Source: Cornus controversa (taxonomy: Eukaryota > Streptophyta > Magnoliopsida > Cornales > Cornaceae). Taken from it: a stretch of 64,000 nt of DNA. Each line of letters opens with the position of its first letter. Position 1 is the stretch's first letter. The DNA lies in NCBI GenBank assembly GCA_026545225.1, contig CM048850.1, positions 7,861,501 to 7,925,500 on the forward strand, read 5' to 3'. Positions 22,301-35,704 of this stretch are shown here, one piece after another. The notes beneath the pieces are model-generated. The model searched no databases, had not been told where the DNA came from, and saw only the letters and a list, made by a program, of their open reading frames with translations. A program made the position numbers and the translations under genes.

Positions 22301-25300
22301 TAGAGTTAAGTGAGTATATCTTGCAACTGTGTTGTGTCATATGGCTTCAAATGAGAAATGTTTAGCTCATCTAGTATGTTGATGAAATCTAAGTTGAATT
22401 TGTTCAACTCAGTCTTATAACAAATGATGAATGGTATTGATTGTTTCAAGCCTTCTTATTAATATGTTTGGTGAAACTTGATGATGGATTTGAAATTATT
22501 ATTTTTTAATTGGCAAAGGAATATATTGATTTTTAGGAGATAACTGTTTTTAATGAAATGATCTTCTGAAGCTTTTATAATTTTGACAATTAAGATGTTT
22601 GATTGAGGCCTCCCTGTATAAGTTCTCATCATTAAACCTGACCAGTTCCTTAGCTATTTTAAATAACTTTTGTAACTAATCTAAATGACTTTCACAGTTC
22701 CTTTGAAGATATCTATTCACACTTCCTTTGAAGATGATATCTATTCTTATATGCTTAACTGTTTATATCATAGTTTATACTGATTCATTTCAATTTTGCC
22801 TGACTTTCTTTTAATGAAAATATGCAGGTTATAATAAGAGTACGCCCACTGAGTAGTTCTGAGATATCCCTGCAAGGATATAGTAGATGTGTTAGGCAAG
22901 ACAGCTCCCAGACAATTACTTGGACAGGGCATCCAGAAGCACGTTTTACTTTTGATCTTGTTGCAGATGAGAATGTTAGCCAGGTATTAGTTGATTAGAT
23001 TAATTCTGTATATTGTTTTTATTTATTTTTGTCATGTCATGGACTTTATTTTAATGACCTTCAGGAGATGTTATTCAAAGTGGCTGGGGTGCCAATGGTG
23101 GAAAACTGCATGGGAGGCTATAACAGCTGCATGTTCGCCTATGGCCAAGTGAGTCATCATTTTCATATATTCTATGAAGTTTCTTGAAAATATAGGATTA
23201 AGTTCTCTGTATTTCATTACTTTGCATGCAAATATTTTATAGAAGATAATTGCTTGATTTAATTGTGTGTTGCTAAGTGTTTAGTTTCCTAATTCTATGA
23301 CGAGTAATCCTACAGACAGCTGTTTTTTGATTTTCACGTTCTTAATTCTAATGGTTTAAATGTAGACTGGAAGCGGAAAAACTCACACAATGCTTGGAGA
23401 CATTGAAGGAGGCACTCGAAGACACAGTGTCAATTGTGGGATGACCCCCAGAGTTTTTGAATATCTGTTTTCAAGTATTCAAAAGGTATATATTGTTCAA
23501 ATTTAAACTACATTTCAGGTATAGAAGGGCAATGAACTCCTACTTTTTTGGGATTGCAAGGAATACTTGATGAAATGATTTCTCACTATGGTTTTCTCAG
23601 TTGCAAGTGATATAAACCATTGAGTTCTTTATAAATATTATACAAAAATATCTAGAAGCTGAAATTAAATGATATTGAGCATTTTGTAATCTAGTAGATT
23701 GACTATGAAATATTCATCACATAGTTATGAAGAAGAATTGGGTTTTTGAAGAGCCTGTTATATAATTTTTCCTATGTTAGACAAGTTCTCCACTCTTCTG
23801 GTAATATTTTGGCAATATAGGTGTTGAGATGCTATTGTCTTATTCTCGTTTTGGTGGAGAAGTTTCCTACCCTTCTTTTAGTTTCTTCCAACTATCTGGC
23901 ACATACTCTTGGTTGTAAATTTGTTTAAGTACTTCTAACTTCTATATGAGTAAAAGGCCTTTAGATATGCAAAGGAGTTGATGTTGGCTTTTGCACATGA
24001 AAATTATTACTATTTTAAACTTTTTGTACATGGAAGGCTTTTGATGTGCATATTGACAATTTGATATTCAAACCATAGATTGGAATTTAATTTATCAATT
24101 TCTCTTTCTAATTTTGATGGTTAGAATTCTTCTATTTTATGCTCCATTTTCTGACTTGTATGCATTTTGTGTGCTAAGAACTTTAATGCAATGTTTTATG
24201 TTTCAATTGTGGTGTTACAGGAAAAGGAGGCACGTAGGGAAGAGAAATTAAGATTTACTTGTAAATGTTCCTTTCTTGAAATATATAATGAACAAATTCT
24301 CGATCTTTTAGATCCATCCTCTATCAATTTACAGGTATTGATACTAACAGGTTGAAAATTTCATCGACGTAGTTCATTATTTTGTATTTTTCATTTATAC
24401 ATTTTTTAGAAATCTCGTCCATTGCCATATCTTTGTGGGCTTTGTCACATTTTAAATGATGAAATGGCTCATTATGTAAAAAAGAAAAATTTGTGGTATC
24501 GTCATGAAATATAAGTTATAGATCTTTTTTTTTCCTTTTTTTTACAAATATTATTGAAATGAATGCTTGAAAGCTGCGGTCGGGGTATGTTTCAGATAAG
24601 GGAAGACGCTAAGAAAGGGGTCTTTGTAGATAATCTCACTGAGGTAGAAGTTACAAGTGCTCGAGATGTGATTCAACAACTTGTTCAAGTATGCAATTAT
24701 CCTTGCTTATTTACTTTTGTTTTTTAGTACATAAACTCAGCAAATCAACAGCTCTTATGCTTTCATCTAATCGTATCAGCTATTCAGTTAAGGAATATAT
24801 CATTTTATATGATTAACTGTTATTATATATTTAAATTTGACTCTTTAAATGGGTTGTGACTACTTTTACTTGGTTGCGGGTCATCCAGGTCTAGTGTTTT
24901 TTGTTTTTCCCCTCCTTTTTTGGCTTAGCTTTGTAAGAGAGAATGTAATTATTGTTAGAAGTTGTTTCTTATAATTTTCATATTAAAATCGAAATCAAAG
25001 CTAAGGGTGGAAAGCGAGTGAATCCTAATATCAAGTGGTCACAGCTGTTCTTCGAAAATTAAGTATAAGAAGGAAGCCAAGAGAATTGGCTATGAAATTT
25101 TGTGGAAAAAAAGTCATTGGTTAACAAGCATATTATATAATTTGTGTAAAACTGTGAAAACTGAAGTCAGAAAGCTGAAATTGGAATTCGAGCATTAGCA
25201 AGTATGTATTTTAAATACAACACTTGACTTATCCATACACTATTAGCTTTTATTTTCTTAAATTCCCCCTCAAGTTTATATTATTCTCTAACTATTTTTT

Positions 25301-28300
25301 TAAAGGTTATTTCTTGCTTTGGTATTCAATTTAAGTGCTTGCTTGTGGCTGTTCTACATACTGTTGGGCTAAATATTTTACACACAGCATAAGTTTAATT
25401 GGTTGGTGGTTAGATTTTAAGGAACTAAGAGATACATGATAATAGGGACAGATAGGGTTAGAATATTTTCAATAAGCATGATTATGTTAAGGTCAATATT
25501 GTGGGCCTTGTGGCACTAAATATATGTTGTGTTTCAGGGTGCAGCAAACAGAAAAGTAGCTGCCACTAATATGAATCGTGCAAGCAGTCGTTCTCATAGT
25601 GTTTTTACATGCATCATCGAAAGTAAGGTGAGTGGCTACTGTTCATCTTTTCATGTTTCTCTTCCCCACTTCTCTTATAGTTTAATTAGTTGAGCCCTTT
25701 TGTTAGTTTAAATTGACTTTGGTGTTAGAATTCTAATCAAGTGTTCATTTATAGTGGGAATTGCAAGGTGTAACCCATCACCGATTTGCTCGGCTTAATC
25801 TAGTGGATTTGGCAGGCTCTGAAAGGTAACATTGTCGAATAGAGTAGTAGGGTGAAAGATTAGACAATGGAGGAATTTTGTTTTATAAAAGGATTTTTCA
25901 AGCATTTACTTAATTTATATTCCATATCACATTTATTTTTAATTATAGGCAGAAGAGTTCTGGAGCTGAAGGCGAACGTCTAAAAGAGGCCACCAACATT
26001 AACAAGTCCCTTTCGACATTGGGGTTGGTTTTTCCTATTTTCCATTAATCCATCCTTAATGTTCTAATGTTGATTAGGAATAACATCATTAGTCTTTTCT
26101 TACTGTAAACAATGGGATGGGATGTGAATCTACTTTGTTGTGCTCCATAAACTGTAATCTTGTTGAGTTTGTTTTTGAAATTTGCAGACTTGTGATTATG
26201 AACCTTGTAAATTCATCTAATGGGAAGTCGCTCCATGTTCCTTACCGGGATTCCAAGCTCACATTTTTACTTCAGGTAAATAGTTTTATTGTAAAATCTT
26301 AAACCAAAATGCACATTCCTTTTCCTAGTAGAAGTGTCATAACTCATAAATCAATATCACATTTAGCAGATATTAAATTTTGTAATAGTTAAATTTATAA
26401 AATATTTTTCTGCTGCAGTTTGGTTATTCCTAAAATTTTTAATGTGCATTGGGTTCAATAGTTCAGAAGACCTGTTAGCTAGGCAATTGAGTTTTTAATA
26501 CAAAGGACTTAATTTTCTTTTGTTATGTTGAGTACAGATGTTAAACACCATCTACTCTAAAAGCTTAAGCTATTAGAGAGGGTGCAACTTGAATATTTAT
26601 GTCTCTACAACACCCCCTCAAGTGCTACTTCATCGAGCACTTGCGTGGGCCCAATGTGTGATAATTTTTAATTATCGGGGCAGGGTGACGGCGAGGTTGG
26701 AACCCAGGACTTGCTCCTGCCTGATGCTCTAATACCATGTTAAACACCATCTACTCTAAAAGCTTAAGCTATTAGAGAGGGTGCAACTTGAATATTTATA
26801 TCTCTAACAATAGATAAAGTTCCTTTTCAAATTCTAGTTCAGACTCAAGAATGTTTTCAGTGTCATACTAAAATTTCATGTGAAGTACTATTTATGAACC
26901 TAGCACATGGAATAAGGTGTTGACTGGACAGAACTTGTGGCTTTTTTAAAAAATAACAATTATGGGGAAAAAGAGCTCGTGGTTTAAAGAATTAAAGGCC
27001 ATTATCATTATTTGTCCATCAATTGGGTATTCTAGGAGTGGCGGACTACCCATTATTTGTCCCTCGGATTAGAATCATTCTTGGCAGCTTTAGCTTTTAC
27101 CACGATACCAAGCAATGACCTGCACAACTTTCAGATAGCATTATTTTCTGTTGATATATGTGGCTTTGCACTTACAAATTCATTACTTGGGAGGTTGGAA
27201 GATTCCATATTTGACTATGTTTTACATACCTGGTATAGCATAAGTCTGCTTTGTATGCAATTGTTGTTACCTGGAAAGTTTGAAGTTCTTGTATTATCCA
27301 AAGGCATGCACCATCACAGAAATGTCATAACTATCTCATCTTTGATTTCCTTTTCAGGATTCTCTAGGAGGGAATGCAAAAACGATTATAATAGCAAATA
27401 TTACTCCTTCAAGTTGGTCAGTAAATATTATTTATAAACTGATTCTTTGTTGAGCCTGTAGCTTTACTATCTATATGCATGGTCTTTTTTACCTTCTACG
27501 TTTTTGGATTGACTATGTCTTACCCGAAAGTTTATGTTAAAAATTCAACTGAATGGGAGGCAAGGTTGTTTACACGGTATCTTATTGAGTTTCAAACATT
27601 CTTAAACAATTTTTAACTTCCACAAACTCATTTGCTTTTCATGTGACTAGTTTTACGAGAATTTAAACATTGATGAGCATATCTTTTCTGTATATTTAAC
27701 AAGTTTGATTCCTTTGTTTATTTATTGGGATAAAAATAATTTATGTTACATTCTTTTTGGTCCCATTGCAGCTGCTCACTGGAAACTCTAAGCACATTGA
27801 AGTTCGCACAACGTGCTAAATTCATTAAGAACAATGTATGTTATATTTATTCGCCATTTTTATATGTGTTCATACTAATTGTCATCTCAATATAGGATGG
27901 ATGCATTTTGTGGGTTTAAGTTTGCCATTCAACATGTATTATCTAGGTCTTTTTTTCCCTCTCTCTTCTAAGAATTATCTCGTAATTACAGTAGATTGAG
28001 TCCGTTCTGAAACTCTAATGCAGATAATTTTAACCTTTGGGCTCTTCTACATCAGTCTGATTTAATGTGTTTACATCTTTTCCTTTTTTCAACTCTCCTT
28101 TTTAACTATTACTAATTCATTGCTATTGTACACTTCAGGCCATTGTGAATGAAGATGCTTCTGGGGATGTCCTTGCCATGCGGATGCAAATTCAACAGCT
28201 TAAGGTATTATGCATATCCTGAGTTCTTTAATTTTTTTCTTACTGTTTAGGTGAAATGCAACACCTTGCGATTATATCCTCTAGTTATTTAAGTTATCTC

Positions 28301-31300
28301 ATAAAATGGCTCGTTTTGGAAAGAAAATCATGTAGGGTTCAAATCACCTTTCTTTGAAGTTTGTGGACCAAGTAACCAAGGTGTTTAGATGTTCTTCTTT
28401 TCCCTTTTCGTGTAAAATGACACATCCTTGTAATATGATGATTCAACCTATGTTACCTGGACTCTGGTCAGTGTATAGGGTATGGGTGTGTGTCCAAGTG
28501 TCGAACCTCCTTAAATCCAATTCTTAGAGAATTCAGGGATTTGTGTTCAAAATTTGGACACGAGTACGTAGGCGTGTGCTACGCATTAAAATACATTATA
28601 TGTTTTTTTGTAGTGTAATGTTTAAAGTTGTTGTTTTATATGAATATACTCAATTATTATTCGAATTAAATGTAGTGTGGTAACTGGTAAACCAAAAGGG
28701 TTTCTATCTATCTCATAGATAGGAATTTGATTTTTTTCTTCTTTTCAGTCACGCCATGTGAAGGACTGGGGTGTCCAATGGGTTCGTCTGTCAAACACAT
28801 ATCCTGTATCCGCACCCATGTCATGTCGACTCGGGTTTGTGAAGTAAAATTCCATGTAATAGAGGATTCAACAATCAACATAGGTCATAGGCCCAACGCT
28901 TTGTCGAAAAATGCACATAATAGAGCAACTTATTGAGATAGCATACTTATATAATGAGAATTAATTTGGAACAAATTTCATCTTCCTTTATATGACACAC
29001 TTGATGGGTAGATATCTGACAGTGAGTGAACACATTCCATGGACTAATGTCATGTTATTTTACAAAACAAGTACCTTGGACATTTTGAGGTTCCCATGTA
29101 ACACTTTGTTTTCATTTTTTTTTATTGTAAATTATTTATATTTAGGTGCTGGAACTATTTACATGTATGATTTTGTGCGATAGTTTTGAAATGTTTTCAA
29201 AATGGACATGTATGCTAGGTCCTTGATTTTGTATGATTTGACTTGTTACAGCTATACAAATCCTTTTTGTGCCAGAAATTTCCTCCCTTGTTCTTGAACA
29301 TTCATTACATGTACCAAAATTTGCCCATAGCAAATAATTTTGTTGATTTATGATAAACAGGTAAAGTAAATAATTATATTGTATTCAGTGAATTTGTAAT
29401 TTTAATGTTTATTTTCTAATGACATATGGCTATTGTCTTTTTGTTTTGAATAAATTTATTAAATTATTTATTTTTGGGAAACCGATACCTCCAATAATTA
29501 AGGAAGGTAGGTAGGTTGGTTCACTTCAACCACTTTTTGGTGATTGCAAGACGTTTGTTCATATATATTTTTGTTGATCTCATTTCCAGAAAGAAGTATC
29601 TCATCTGCGAAGTTTAGTTAACGGAGGAGCTGAAAACCATGAAAGTGACGCTTGGACGGTGTCATTTCCAGGATCTCCAGGATCCTTTAAGTGGGAAGGG
29701 CTTCATGGATCATTCAGTCCACTTACATCTGATAAAAGGATGTCACAGGTACAACAATTCTTTCTTGAGATTGAATAGGCATGTTTGACTTGTTGGTTCT
29801 AATTATTTTGTTTGCATTTTCAGAAGAAAGAATATGAAGTTGCCCTTGTTGGGGCTTTCCGGAGGGAAAAGGATAAAGATATTGCATTGCAGGCATTGGC
29901 TGCTGAAAATCAGGCAGCAATGCAGTTGGTATGCTTAAAAGAAACTCATTTTCTGTCATTTGCTTGTTGAGTTTGATAGTGAAATGTTCTGAGACATGCA
30001 TCAAACATTATAGAGTTTTGAAGAGAGAGAACAAAGTTGCTTGCTTCAAAACTACAAAATGTCTAGTTTCTTTCTTACTTTCTTCTTCGTTTTAAGTTTT
30101 TTTTCCCTTTCTGAGGGGAAACATGATCTAGTTACTATATTCTGAAAACTGAATATTTGTATTTGTGGTGTGAATCAGACCAAACAAAGAGAAGATGAGA
30201 TACAAGGCCTAAAAATGAGATTACGGTTTCGAGAAGCTGGAATAAAGAGGCTGGAGACAGTTGCTTCCGGAAAGATATCAGCTGAGACACACTTGTTAAA
30301 AGAAAAGGAGGAACATTTGAAGGAAATAGAGGTCCTACGCACCCAGGTTGATCGCAACCAGGAAGTAACAAGATTTGCCATGGAAAATTTACGACTAAAA
30401 GAAGAAATCAGAAGGCATGTTACTGTTTATTTACACATTATCCTAATTGCTCAACTATATATGCGCAAGCACAGAATCAACCTCAACTTTTTTATAGTAT
30501 GAAAGAGAACATGTGAAAATTTTCCTGATACAAACCAGTCGTCCTTGGAACATTTGACAATTGAGAACTAATCACATATCTTAAAACATAAATAATGACT
30601 AGAATTGGAAACAGAGTACATAAACAATAAAGAGGAAAGCCAATATTCACAATAGAAATATAATCTGCCTTTTGGGGATAAATAAAACAAATATGCTCCC
30701 TACTTCCATCAGGATATATTTAACACCTTAGGTTTCAGTTTGAAGAGTTTACATGAACCCATCAATTATTTTTGACTGCTGAAATTTATTTTCACAGTTG
30801 TTTAGGAAGCTTGAATTTGTATGTTCACTAACATGCAGATTGAAGTCATTTTGTGAGGAAGGTGAACGTGAAAGAATGAATGATCAGATTATGGCATTAC
30901 AAAACAAGGTTATTTGAAATTCTTTTTTTTGCTCCTGTGTTCATAGTTATTCATATGTCTTAAGTTGAAGGCTGTCGGTTTTGAATATAATTTGTCTAAA
31001 TGAATAAATATGCAGTTGCTAGAAGCACTTGATTGGAAACTAATGCATGAATCAGATCCCTTTATCATTGAGGTTCTTCTCAACCTTCCTTACGGACTTG
31101 AAGGTGAATTGTTTCTCAACGTGTATATGTCATCAACTTAAACTTGTAATTGTTTTTATGCTACAGAAAGGAAATTCAAATATGGTGATGGACATGCACA
31201 GTGATTGTAATCTACTGGTTTCCAGTCAGGTAAGATTAGTTTTACTTGTCACGTTTTCCTGCAGACCTAGAAAATATCATTTTGCCAATGGATCATCTTT

Positions 31301-34300
31301 TTAATGCTGCAAAGCTGCTTAACCATTTTATCTGACTAAACTACTTTTGATCCAATATATAGCTCTCAGAACTTTGAGTAAATGAGTGTTGTGGTAGTCT
31401 TTATTGTTAATTTTTGAATGTAGTCTACAAGGACATGGAATTTGACATGAAACTTAAAACCCCTGTGGTGAGGTAACCAAGATGGGAGGGGTGAATTGGT
31501 TACTCTAATAAATTTTTGATCCTTTAAAAATTAAGTGCTATAATGCTATAGTGCTATGGTTTTGGAAATCAAATCAGTGCACACAATTTTTGTGGTAAAA
31601 CCCCAAATTGGGGAAACCTCCACGGAGTTGCTAGGCTCAGAAATGGTCACACTATGTCTCGACAAATTTATAATTTGATCACTCACTTCTCTTGCTCACT
31701 AATCAGCTTTTCAAAAACTGATTTCACTCTGAAATTCCTTACACCCATGTTACTCAAATCAGCCAAGAGAGGCTCACTCTCAGGTTCCCAAATTCTTCCA
31801 ATACAACACAATAAATCAAAACGACAAATTGCATAGAAATAGAATGAAGAACAGTTGGTATCAATTTACTTCTTTAGAGAATGAAGACCTCAGTAATGTC
31901 GAGAAGAAGCAGTAGAAGAGATGAGCCAATGATGTTCAAGAAATTTTTTGCTCTTCTTTCTTTCCTTTGAAGCTCTGATGCTCAGTTCAGTATCTTGATG
32001 TGTATGCATACGTTCATTGAAAGCTCACTCTCTGAAATTTGATGTCGAAGGAGAGTCAATGAGAGTGCTGTGAGAGATCAAAAACAGACTAGGGTCTAGC
32101 ACTGATTCATTTCACAATATCAGCCTTCCTGATTCTCTGAACTGTTGATCTCTCAAGTTTGATTTCTCTATATATTATATTCAGTTGAGGGGATTTTCTT
32201 TTCTATATCTTGCATCAATATCCGTTCGAGACAAACAGAGCATATATATATGTAACTGCAAGAGAGAGCCATTGGAAATTTGAAATAAATACTAACGTTA
32301 AGAGGAAAATTACTAAACTGGCCCTCTATAACAGTCACAGAATAATTCTTTGTGAAAATCAGATCCTGAAAAATCCTTAAATAGTTGACTCAATGACTTG
32401 TTAAAATTGTTTTTCTAGTCCCAAATAATGAGTTTGAATCATGTTCCTGAAATGATTAATGATTTTGGATAGTTTGGTTGAAAGTCCAAGATATTTAACT
32501 CAGTCTTGAGTACAGTAGGTAGCACTGTAGCTGCGTCTTTCTTTAAGAAAATTGTATTATCTTATGCCTTACATGACCTTATTATCAGTGGATTCCTTAT
32601 GTGTCATTTTCCCTTGGAAATTGTACGCTGCATAACTACTATCATTCATGGTAGGTTCAGTTTTTTTATAAGTAATTTTGATTGTCATAATCTTTGTTCA
32701 TTGCACTATGGCAAATTATACTATGGAACCCATGTCTACTATCCCACGAAAAGATGCAACAAGTACAACACACCATCATCATCATCATTTTTGTTAGCAC
32801 GTATTACTATCATTATCATTATTATAGAAATTATTGAGGTCCATATCATTGGCATTTTTTAGTTTCAAAGCAGTATATGTATTCTAGAGTTCATTTATTT
32901 GGCGAGATATAAGCATGGATATTAACTTTTTCCTACAATATGGTTCTATTTTCATCTGCTTGCATTCGACATACGTTAATTAATACGGATTAAATTTGTA
33001 CCTCCAAGTGCTAGCAATTTCATGCTTATTGTATATATTTTTCCTTTACAGGAGTCAGCATCACCTTGGCGTACCTCAATCAATGAGGAGAACGAATTTC
33101 TCCGTATGCAGGTATGTCTACTACAAATGAAAATTCTATTTTGTTTTCTAGAAGCAGTTTGCATGGTTTTTTTTTTCTTTCTTTTCAAAGTTCTATATGA
33201 GCTTTACTTTATTTACTAAAAAATAGCATTCTATCCATGACAGGCTATTCAAAACCAGTCAGAAATGGACACACTCCGCAAGAAACTAAACATGTGCCTT
33301 GAAGAGAAAGATAAATTGGAAAGGTAGTTCACATTTTGTTGAATTTGCCCCAAATATTTATACGCTTTGTAGCAGCTAAAATTTGCGATATTTCAGTATT
33401 TGCGTGATTAATCCTGCCACCTTTCTCTTCCTTTATTCTTATCTGATGGCACTTCCTCTACTTGAGAAGATAGTAAATGATTTATTACAAAATGTTGGAT
33501 TTTTTTTCCTCATCTTTTTATATATTTAATGGAATGATTTTTCTTCCTGGTCATCATTGTCTTTATTAGTCAAGAAATCTTGCAGGCATGTTAACTATTT
33601 GGAAACGGAGCTAGAAGCAGAGAGATCTTCAAAAGCCATGAAGGAAGAAACACAGAAATTGAAAATCGAGCCACCTTCTCTAACAACTGATCACACGCTG
33701 AATATTTCTCTGAATGATCAGATAGAGCTTAAGACAATGGTTGAAGCCATTGCATCTGCAAGCCAAAGAGAAGCAGAAGCTCATGAAACAGCAATTATTT
33801 TATCTAAAGAAAATGATGAACTCCAAATGAAACTTAAGGTCCTCATCGAGGATAACAATAAATTGATTGAATTATATGAAGCAGCTGTTGGAGAAAATAA
33901 TGATAAAAGAAATGTCAGAGCTCAGAATTCTCAAGGCAACACCGAAAAACACAACAGTCACTTGACTAAATTTGCTGAAGAGAAGGTGGTGGAGATGAGA
34001 AGGGAAGTTGAGAACCTGGAGCATCAACTTATGGAACTGCATGAAGAGAATGAGAAACTAATGGGTCTGTATGAGAGAGCCATGCAAGAGAGGGATGAAT
34101 TTAAAAGAGTACTTTCTTCTGGTGGACAGAACCGTATTGAAACTAGAGAATTTAGTTGCCCAGAGAAGCTGGTTGAGGTGGATGGAGGGGATATCCTCAA
34201 TTTATATGAAACTCCTGTTTCTGTTGAGGGGGAACTTTTGATGGAGGAAACTGGTTTGTCTGGAGTGTACATACAAAATGAAAGGGCAGATCCACAGTTA

Positions 34301-35704
34301 GAGAATCCTTCTATATTCTGTGAAGCAAAAATTCAACTGGAGGAAGATTCCAGCCATCATGCTGAAAATCCCAAAGTGAATGATAGTCTACAGTTGGATG
34401 GACCTTCTACCTCTAAGGAAAAAAGAAATTCAATAGAGAGTGCTTTTTCTAGGCAAAATGTGGGTGACACAGAGGGAAATCTTGACTTGGAGAAACCTAC
34501 TGTATTTAGTGCAGGATATCCGATTGATGTTGAAGATAATGTTGACACTGAAGCAAGGTCATTAAACTTTGCTACAGTGAAGATGTCGGATGATTTAAAT
34601 ATTGTTAGAATGAAGCTCGATAGAGCACAAGAAAAGCTGTTAGATTCTGCCCAAACTATCAGTTCATTTGGATCACTTGAAAAAGCAATTATTGAAGTCG
34701 ATAAGCTCTCAAGAGAAATTGAAGCAATGGAAGATGGTATTCAGGTGAAGCAACAGGAGTATGCATCCCTCAAACTCTGTTCTTCTGATATGCAGGAAAC
34801 AAGAGATGTAATTGATAAGAAAATGATGGCAATCAAATACTCTCTATCAAGCTTTTCATCTTCGATCAGTTACTTTGAACAGCGAGAAGTTCATGCAAGG
34901 GCAAGGGTAAATGCTGCGTCATCTGGTCTGGACCAAAAGAAAGAGAAATTGGCCCGTCTTCAAGCTCATAAAGATGAAATTGAGGATGCTAAGAGGAGGT
35001 TTGAACAATCTGAAGTTGAATTAAGGAACAACCTTGTGTGCTTAAAATCAAAAGTAGAGGAAGAAGATCGCAAACAAGAGCATGAAAAGGAGGTTCTCCT
35101 TGCCATTGATAATGTTGTGGAAACAGATATTCTCTCCTCACAAAGAAACTGGCATTTGGGTGGTAAGGCCACTGAGTTACTCAAGTCTGAAGAAGAGAAG
35201 ACCAAGCTACAAACTGAGCTGAAGCAAGCACGGGAAAAGCTTGGGATCGTGAGAAGGGAAGTTGAGGATTTGAACAGAAAGTTTGGGAAGGTGGACAGTG
35301 AAATGCAAGTTGTCCATTTGGAGGTACAGGAAGGTTTGAGGGCTATGGAGGAGATGGAACAAAGGCTTCAGAGCATCATTCAAGAGAAGGAGACGGTATT
35401 GGAGATGAAAGAGAATGGAAGGACTGAGTTTGAAAATATGATTCTTGAATACCATCATTGTATTTTTGAAGCAGAGTTAAAGGAGGAAGAGATAAAAATG
35501 TTGGAAGAAGAACTCCAGATGGAATTGAGGAAATTAAATGATTTGCAGACAGCAAAAGCTGCAGCTACGGAGAGGAAGACTCAATTACTGGATGCTACAA
35601 GGTGCAATTCATTCTTTGTATCTGACCAGATAGAGGAAGAGCTCCAAAATATTCAGGCTTCAGTTCTGGAATTGAAGTCATTGCTTGGAGATGATGGTCA
35701 ATGA
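16355..35704 (+). CDS. KIN12E: Kinesin-12 family motor protein, KIN12E type
   Basis: Plus-end-directed microtubule motor of the plant kinesin-12 class; the Arabidopsis KIN12E relative acts on the mitotic spindle. The inferred 22 exons are 16355-16594, 22828-22983, 23065-23148, 23366-23485, 24221-24334, 24596-24688, 25538-25627, 25755-25825, 25949-26023, 26188-26275, 27358-27416, 27772-27835, 28139-28204, 29590-29748, 29824-29928, 30179-30414, 30839-30908, 31016-31072, 31167-31229, 33052-33111, 33244-33323 and 33586-35704. Together they give 4,269 nt, one open frame of 1,422 residues ending in TGA at 35702. Motor about residues 81-418: P-loop GQTGSGKT 159-166, switch I NRASSRSH 282-289, switch II DLAGSE 317-322, neck-side [12 protein letters not shown]. 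From about 440 on it is heptad-rich coiled coil, mostly in the last exon. The start [17 protein letters not shown] and the block [16 protein letters not shown] match what I recall of KIN12E rather than PAKRP1 or POK proteins. All junctions keep phase; one intron is GC-AG. Exon borders come from splice consensus and family conservation and lack transcript support. Confidence 0.9.
17340..20480 (-). pseudogene. 5'-truncated LINE (non-LTR retrotransposon) in kinesin intron 1
   Basis: Minus strand, 6.2-kb intron. Reverse transcriptase pieces: 20480-20025 with [20 protein letters not shown] and NQATFVPRR, then 19900-19454 with [16 protein letters not shown], where FVDD is the catalytic box, and HYLGVHL. 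Further down (about 19440-19250) [17 protein letters not shown] codons remain, and at 18188-17779 the zinc-binding C-terminal region ([15 protein letters not shown]). Stops and frame changes break it and no endonuclease or ORF1 is seen. The 3' end is diffuse near 17110-17340, with T-runs that could be the remains of a poly(A) tail. A TRIM is nested at 18571-18977. Confidence 0.8.
18571..18977 (+). mobile_element. TRIM (miniature LTR retrotransposon) inside the LINE
   Basis: Two direct repeats of about 154 bp, 18571-18724 and 18825-18977, both TGACGTCCCACAT...GTCGTGACA, around a 100-bp core. The core opens with a tRNA-iMet primer-binding site (TGGTATTAGAGTCA, 18727-18740) and closes with a polypurine tract (AAGAGGGGGTGATTG, 18810-18824). 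No coding capacity. Flanks TATTA and TATAT are an imperfect target duplication. It interrupts the LINE reverse transcriptase-to-zinc-finger region, so it is younger than the LINE. Confidence 0.9.
21282..21697 (+). repeat. Probable copia-type LTR fragment in intron 1
   Basis: Starts TGTTGTGGCCCGAA and ends GTTCTCACA. It contains the layout typical of plant Ty1/copia LTR ends: AGCTAGGGTTTGAGGG, CTTGTAATCTCC, an ACGTAGGCACA block and AACCATGTAAATTCTTGTG. No clear target duplication or primer-binding site, so the borders are approximate and it may be a degraded solo LTR. Confidence 0.4.
26539..26809 (-). mobile_element. Very small TRIM in kinesin intron 10
   Basis: Direct repeats of about 72 bp at 26539-26609 and 26738-26809, nearly identical, TGTTAAACACCATCT...CTCTAACA. 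On the minus strand the right-hand repeat is followed by a tRNA-iMet primer-binding site (TGGTATTAGAGCATC, 26737-26723) and the left-hand repeat is preceded by a polypurine stretch (TTGAGGGGGTGTTG). Flanks ACAGA and ATAGA fit a 5-bp target duplication with one change. Total 271 bp. Confidence 0.88.
30415..30838 (+). other. GC-AG intron of the kinesin gene (intron 16)
   Basis: The exon end AGAAG is followed by GCATGT and the intron ends TGCAG. Only this junction keeps the frame through [15 protein letters not shown], which is conserved in the family. The other 20 introns use GT-AG. Confidence 0.75.
31485..32340. repeat. Repeat-like segment in kinesin intron 19
   Basis: The stretch opens with CAAGATGGGAGGGGTGAATT and a CCCCAAATTGGGGAAACC block, sequence types I associate with dispersed plant transposon insertions. 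No LTR pair, inverted ends or coding frame could be defined. It helps make intron 19 1.8 kb long. Confidence 0.3.

Noticed and set aside
27057..27437. 126-codon open frame in the kinesin gene
   Set aside because: It is intron 10 sequence running into exon 11 in a wrong frame; exon 11 in the proper frame carries the conserved motor text.
32506..32862. 118-codon frame in intron 19
   Set aside because: Ends in Ile runs from ATT/ATC repeats; no conserved motif and no splice signals linking it to the gene.
34024..35458. Minus-strand frames over the last kinesin exon
   Set aside because: Antisense shadows of the coiled-coil coding exon.
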